A DNA stretch of 7,673 nucleotides from Oscillospiraceae bacterium (GTDB lineage Bacteria > Bacillota > Clostridia > Oscillospirales > CAG-272). Shown in pieces: positions 4,889-7,673 of the stretch. Position 1 is the stretch's first letter. Each line of letters opens with the position of its first letter. The notes beneath the pieces are model-generated. The model was given only the letters and a program-made list of their open reading frames with translations, did not search any database and was not told the origin of the DNA. The translations under genes were made by a program, and so were the position numbers. The stretch spans positions 1 through 7,673 of the forward strand of contig WQSD01000056.1 of NCBI GenBank assembly GCA_009788105.1, written 5' to 3'.

Positions 4889-6402
4889 CAATCTTCCCAC
4901 GGGTCTTTTGGTTCAGCTCTGTTTTTTTCTAATCGTACATTAGTATTATTCGCTCTATATATGCTATCTTTAGTATTTTTGTTTTCTTTTACTTTGTTTT
5001 TGTTAAAAAACGGCAACTGTCCATCTTTGACCATATAAAAATATACAGCAACTCCAGCAGAACCAAGAAGAATTACAAACACAAAAATCCACATAAAGAC
5101 TGTCCAAGCCGACGTACCGCCCGGCTCTGTTGTGGCTTGGTATGGAATAGCCTCGCGATGTATGGTATTGCAGACAAGGCAGGTTTTCATCAACTGACCC
5201 GGCTGACCGGGGGCTGGTTCTCGTTCTACAACACCCTCATCCCATTCATGCTCGCCTGTTGGCTCAATCTCTTCTTCAATGTAGCACGCCTGACACCTAC
5301 GCATCCCGGGAACAGTACAGGTAGCCTCTAAGACAACCTCAAAGTTATGTCCTAACGGAGGCACTGCCACCTGATTTTGCGAATATCCACAACGACGACA
5401 ATCTCTACTGCGACTGCCTGGCTCTGTACAGGTTGGTGCAACGTCACTTTCGTGTTCAGCAAAATCATGACCAAGAGGGGCGTTTTCCACTATGCGATAA
5501 TGCCCGCAACCCTCGACTGTACAAGTGTACCTAACAATTTCCGGCAATGTACAAGTAGCCTGTTGTATTACTTCGCGTTCTTCCACATGATTTCCGGCAG
5601 GAATGGTTCTTAGGCGTCTGGTGTTACAACGAGTGCAATCTTCGTGAAAAATACGCCCGTGTGTGCAACTGCCTTCTTGAACTACAGTACCCTCGACCCA
5701 ATTATGCGGCATCGAGCTAACGGCAGTGCCGCAAACAACGCAGGAGTTACAGCACACATTATCGTTTGTGTGCGTCCAAGCAAGGTTTCCGTGGGTCATA
5801 ATGAACACAACAGTATATCCTGCCCCATTAACGTCAGTGACAGTCAATCGTAAATCACGGTCCCCATTAAATGATTGTGTAGCTGTGTTTGTATGAGGTG
5901 TTGCCGTTCCTCCCCTCTCCTGGGTCAAAGAAACAAGAATATTGCGACTTGTAAATGCACGAGTAGCCGCATTAAACAAATCTGCACAAGGTACTGTTAC
6001 TGTAAATCCGGCCGCACTTCTCGCCTGAGTTCTTTGTTGTTGGTTAAGTTGCACAACGGCCGCATCGCCTATTCTGAACGAAATCGCAGACTGACCCGGT
6101 GGCGGCGGAGGGGGAGGTGGTGGCGGAGGTTCATCGTCGCAATCACAGTCATTGCCACAATCGCAACCATTATCGCAACAGCCGTTGTCACAACTGCAAC
6201 CATCATCGCCGCAATCGTCATCGCAATCGCAGTCATCCTCATCACAATCATAATCGCAATCGCAACCATTATCGTTTACAGCATTCACCGGAACGCCCAA
6301 CACAGGAAGCGCATTCGCAAGCGAAAACATGATTAGCATTGCAACAAGCAAGCTAATCCCGCAGAGTATATATTTGAGTTTGTTTTTCTCATTTATTTTC
6401 AT
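4888..6402 (-). CDS. Membrane-anchored Cys-rich surface protein with CxxC/GH repeats
   Basis: I do not recognise a named family for the whole 504-residue product. In order it has a signal peptide or N-terminal membrane segment (about 10-34), a Cys/Asp-rich segment with 14 Cys in residues 44-90, eleven consecutive prolines (92-102), an unrecognised beta-rich domain (about 105-210), then CCNSCVVCG (217-225) and five units of 26-40 residues. Each unit has the form H..C..C-x2-4-C..P-x-GH, with first cysteines at 246, 284, 325 and 362 and a degenerate last unit with C408/C411. A transmembrane helix follows (about 432-457) and a charged 45-residue tail. There is no LPxTG motif, so anchoring is by the helix, with the Cys-rich part outside. 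Cysteine pairs suggest metal binding or disulfides. Ribosome site GGAG precedes the ATG. Its stop overlaps the holB start. Confidence 0.85.
   Translation of the reverse strand: MKINEKNKLKYILCGISLLVAMLIMFSLANALPVLGVPVNAVNDNGCDCDYDCDEDDCDCDDDCGDDGCSCDNGCCDNGCDCGNDCDCDDEPPPPPPPPPPPGQSAISFRIGDAAVVQLNQQQRTQARSAAGFTVTVPCADLFNAATRAFTSRNILVSLTQERGGTATPHTNTATQSFNGDRDLRLTVTDVNGAGYTVVFIMTHGNLAWTHTNDNVCCNSCVVCGTAVSSMPHNWVEGTVVQEGSCTHGRIFHEDCTRCNTRRLRTIPAGNHVEEREVIQQATCTLPEIVRYTCTVEGCGHYRIVENAPLGHDFAEHESDVAPTCTEPGSRSRDCRRCGYSQNQVAVPPLGHNFEVVLEATCTVPGMRRCQACYIEEEIEPTGEHEWDEGVVEREPAPGQPGQLMKTCLVCNTIHREAIPYQATTEPGGTSAWTVFMWIFVFVILLGSAGVAVYFYMVKDGQLPFFNKNKVKENKNTKDSIYRANNTNVRLEKNRAEPKDPWED
6133..6273 (-). repeat. 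Low-complexity Asp-Cys coding repeat
   Basis: This stretch encodes residues 44-90 of the surface protein, almost entirely Asp, Cys, Gly and Asn, with GAY and TGY codons. An 18-bp sequence beginning CAATCGCAACC recurs exactly on the + strand at 6158-6175 and 6257-6274, showing duplication within the tract. Such a tract is prone to slippage and length change. Confidence 0.8.
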
Positions 6403-6725
6403 TTTATCTCCAATTCATTGAGTGTGTTTCTATCTCGGCGAAACATGATTGACCTCGTTCCACCTTTAGAAGGCAACATTTAGAACCTGTATTCAGTATG
6501 GCAAATGTTCGGATATTGTGCAGATTTTCACGCCAATATAGGCGCGAGGAGGGCGAATATCGGGAATATTTTACTGACGAGCAACGACGAGTGGCATAAA
6601 ATATGTCAATATGCGGACTTTTGACACTACTGAATACAGGTTCTTATTATTCAGCTCTTTCATAATACCACAAATTCGCTTAGAAATCAAGTTAAAAAAG
6701 ATTGTACAAATTGTGGCGGATTTTG
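6403..6725. other. Intergenic region between the two surface-protein genes
   Basis: Apart from the 163-bp fold-back element, this 323-bp gap has only the ribosome site TTGGAG just before the gene starting at 6402 and an A/T-rich stretch after the upstream gene's stop. I see no convincing -35/-10 pair and no canonical hairpin-plus-T-run terminator. CCACAA/TTGTGG (near 6668-6716, read leftwards) is weak. Whether the two genes are co-transcribed is therefore open. Confidence 0.5.
6482..6644. repeat. 163-bp fold-back (MITE-like) element
   Basis: The ends AGAACCTGTATTCAGTA (6482-6498) and its exact reverse complement (6628-6644) are 17 bp long. Beyond them the arms stay similar with small gaps to about 6535 and 6592, through ATATTG and the ATTTT..GCCA blocks, so nearly two-thirds of the element is one imperfect palindrome. 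The centre holds smaller hairpins (CGCC..GGCG at 6531-6545 and AATAT..ATATT at 6556-6570). TTA occurs at both borders (6480-6482 and 6644-6646), which could be a 3-bp target duplication but is too short to prove it. It has no coding capacity and lies between two leftward genes, so it would be transcribed as a long hairpin if they share a transcript. Confidence 0.78.
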
Positions 6726-7499
6726 TTACTCTTCTGCCGGTGGTGTCCAACCACGGCGAGCACGAACTTCTTCAAGGTACGCCAAGCGATGCTCTTCCCT
6801 CTCGGCGGCTGAGCGTGCATGGTGTGCGCGCCGCATATCATTTCCGGTAGACATTGTTATAGATAACTTCCCGCGCCCTTGTGTATTAACGCTAAAACCG
6901 ATTCCTAAATAACGATATGTTGGATTAAGGATAAAGGCTTCGGCGGTGTCGTCACTCACAATCCCGTCGACAATAACATTTGCCTGTTCTCGGGTCATTG
7001 GTCCGTTGACTTGGCGAGAGCGAACCGAGGCACTGGTAACTTTTGTTCTGTCAACTCCAAACCAACGGTCGTGCCGTTGTTGGTGAGTTCTGCCGTCAGA
7101 TGCACGATTTGCAACAAAGTTATTGTTACGCATATCAAGAGTATGCTCAAGACTGGTTAAAACCGCTGGTTCGTAAAACACATAAGGGTCTACACCAAAG
7201 TTCACTCGGTGGTAGTTTATGCGGTCAAGAAACCACTGGGTAACTTCAAAATGGTCAAGGTCATATCCCCGTAAATCAAGTGGCGGTATTCGTTCAAGGC
7301 TAATGAATTCGTTTGGATAATCATTGCTTTGATTTTCATTGCAGGTGCAATCATTGCTTTGATTTTCATTGCAGGTGCAATCATTGCATGAATTTGAATT
7401 ATGGTTTGGCAGGGCAAACAAAAATATTGCAGATGTTACCGCACAAACTATAACAGCGGTAATCAAATTTGTAATAATAATTTTAGCTCGTTCATTCAT
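6726..7499 (-). CDS. Membrane-anchored CAP (SCP/PR1-like) domain protein
   Basis: The 257-residue product begins with a short basic start and one hydrophobic helix (about 8-30), so it is an exported protein or held by an N-terminal anchor. Residues 36-60 are a linker with two copies of NDCTCNENQS. A CAP-like domain follows at about 84-222: FLDRINYHRVNFGVDPY (90-106) matches the first CAP helix, ASDGRTH (133-139) offers the usual His, and YRYLGIGFSVNTQGRGKLSI (195-214) matches the conserved YLGIG strand region. The Glu-containing ENI stretch of classical CAP proteins is not obvious. Bacterial CAP proteins are extracellular and mostly of unknown function. The start is ATG at 7499 with GGAG nine bases upstream. 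The C-terminal 35 residues are charged and probably helical. Confidence 0.75.
   Translation of the reverse strand: MNERAKIIITNLITAVIVCAVTSAIFLFALPNHNSNSCNDCTCNENQSNDCTCNENQSNDYPNEFISLERIPPLDLRGYDLDHFEVTQWFLDRINYHRVNFGVDPYVFYEPAVLTSLEHTLDMRNNNFVANRASDGRTHQQRHDRWFGVDRTKVTSASVRSRQVNGPMTREQANVIVDGIVSDDTAEAFILNPTYRYLGIGFSVNTQGRGKLSITMSTGNDMRRAHHARSAAEREEHRLAYLEEVRARRGWTPPAEE
7321..7388 (-). repeat. 30-bp coding tandem repeat (two copies plus 8 bp)
   Basis: Positions 7321-7350 and 7351-7380 are identical, and the next 8 bases continue the unit. The length is a multiple of three, so each copy adds NDCTCNENQS to the linker of the CAP-domain protein. Identity of the copies points to recent duplication, and copy number may vary between strains. 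Confidence 0.93.
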
Positions 7500-7555
7500 T
7501 TATATGTTCTCCGAATAAGTCTGTTTTTTATTGTGACTACTGGGATAGACCATAT

Positions 7556-7673
7556 TGCAAAGTTTCAGCTTCTCGTTGTCATTAAGGTTGTAACGAAATT
7601 AAAAATTACTCCATCTTAGACCAAACAAACAGCCTCGTCATTGCAAAGCGGTGATTTTCCGCGTGCAATCCAG
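7556..7673 (-). repeat. Dispersed ~115-bp repeat, right copy (inverted)
   Basis: Read leftwards, this is the same element as 490-604: CTGGATTGC at 7673-7665, a hairpin with GCGG/CCGC inside ATTGC/GCAAT, GCAATGACG at 7644-7636, a 38-bp spacer, and the 42-bp block at 7597-7556 (39 of 42 identical). The window ends exactly at its first base, so it may continue. It lies upstream of the CAP-domain gene and could carry or displace that gene's promoter; I see no clear -35/-10 pair beyond a TTGCAA at its inner end. Confidence 0.8.

Noticed and set aside
4889..4900. GTG start for holB at 4900
   Set aside because: No ribosome site precedes it, while the ATG at 4888 forms a TGATG overlap with the upstream stop and has GGGAAG in front.
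5875..6336. Antisense frame rich in Ile/Ala/Val/Thr repeats
   Set aside because: It is the complement of the Asp-Cys codon tract, which necessarily reads as hydrophobic repeats. There is no start signal or membrane-protein topology beyond the repeat.
7321..7388. Possible short CRISPR array
   Set aside because: The two 30-bp copies are directly adjacent with no spacers, lie in a coding frame and have no cas genes nearby.
490..7673. Composite transposon bounded by the inverted repeats
   Set aside because: There is no transposase or cargo typical of one. The interior is housekeeping genes, so dispersed repeats flanking by chance or an inversion boundary fit better.

Overview
The window looks like a chromosomal segment of a low-to-mid GC Gram-positive bacterium, most likely a member of the Clostridia. 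The evidence is a perfect sigma-A-type promoter, a TPP riboswitch driving an ECF-type thiamine transporter (ThiT), the Firmicutes-typical pair holB-ricT, AGGAG-like ribosome sites, and a surface protein with the Cys-x2-Cys/Gly-His repeats I associate with gut Firmicutes. The exact taxon cannot be read from the sequence.

Layout. Positions 1-490 hold no convincing gene, only a run of GC-rich palindromes. Positions 490-604 carry a roughly 115-bp dispersed repeat. Positions 681-1627 form a complete thiamine-uptake unit on the + strand: promoter, TPP aptamer, putative attenuator, thiT and intrinsic terminator. Positions 1601-1857 form a nested palindromic array between convergent genes. The rest is transcribed leftwards (- strand): a CAP-domain surface protein (7499-6726); a 163-bp fold-back element (6482-6644); a cysteine-rich membrane-anchored surface protein (6402-4888); then holB (DNA polymerase III delta'), ricT (PSP1 family, RNase Y accessory) and an M18 aminopeptidase, ending in a terminator at 1856-1832. 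The right edge (7556-7673) holds a second copy of the 115-bp repeat, inverted relative to the first.

How it fits together. The four genes from 6402 to 1879 are packed with overlap or gaps of about 10 bp. The first overlaps the likely holB start in a TGATG arrangement, so a secreted Cys/Asp-rich protein appears translationally coupled to a replication clamp-loader subunit. The two surface proteins share a design: an N-terminal membrane segment followed at once by a short-period Cys/Asp/Asn-rich segment. I see no transposase, integrase, phage gene, CRISPR array, tRNA or rRNA. The most unusual content is the surface protein at the head of the holB operon and the three kinds of non-coding palindromic repeat.
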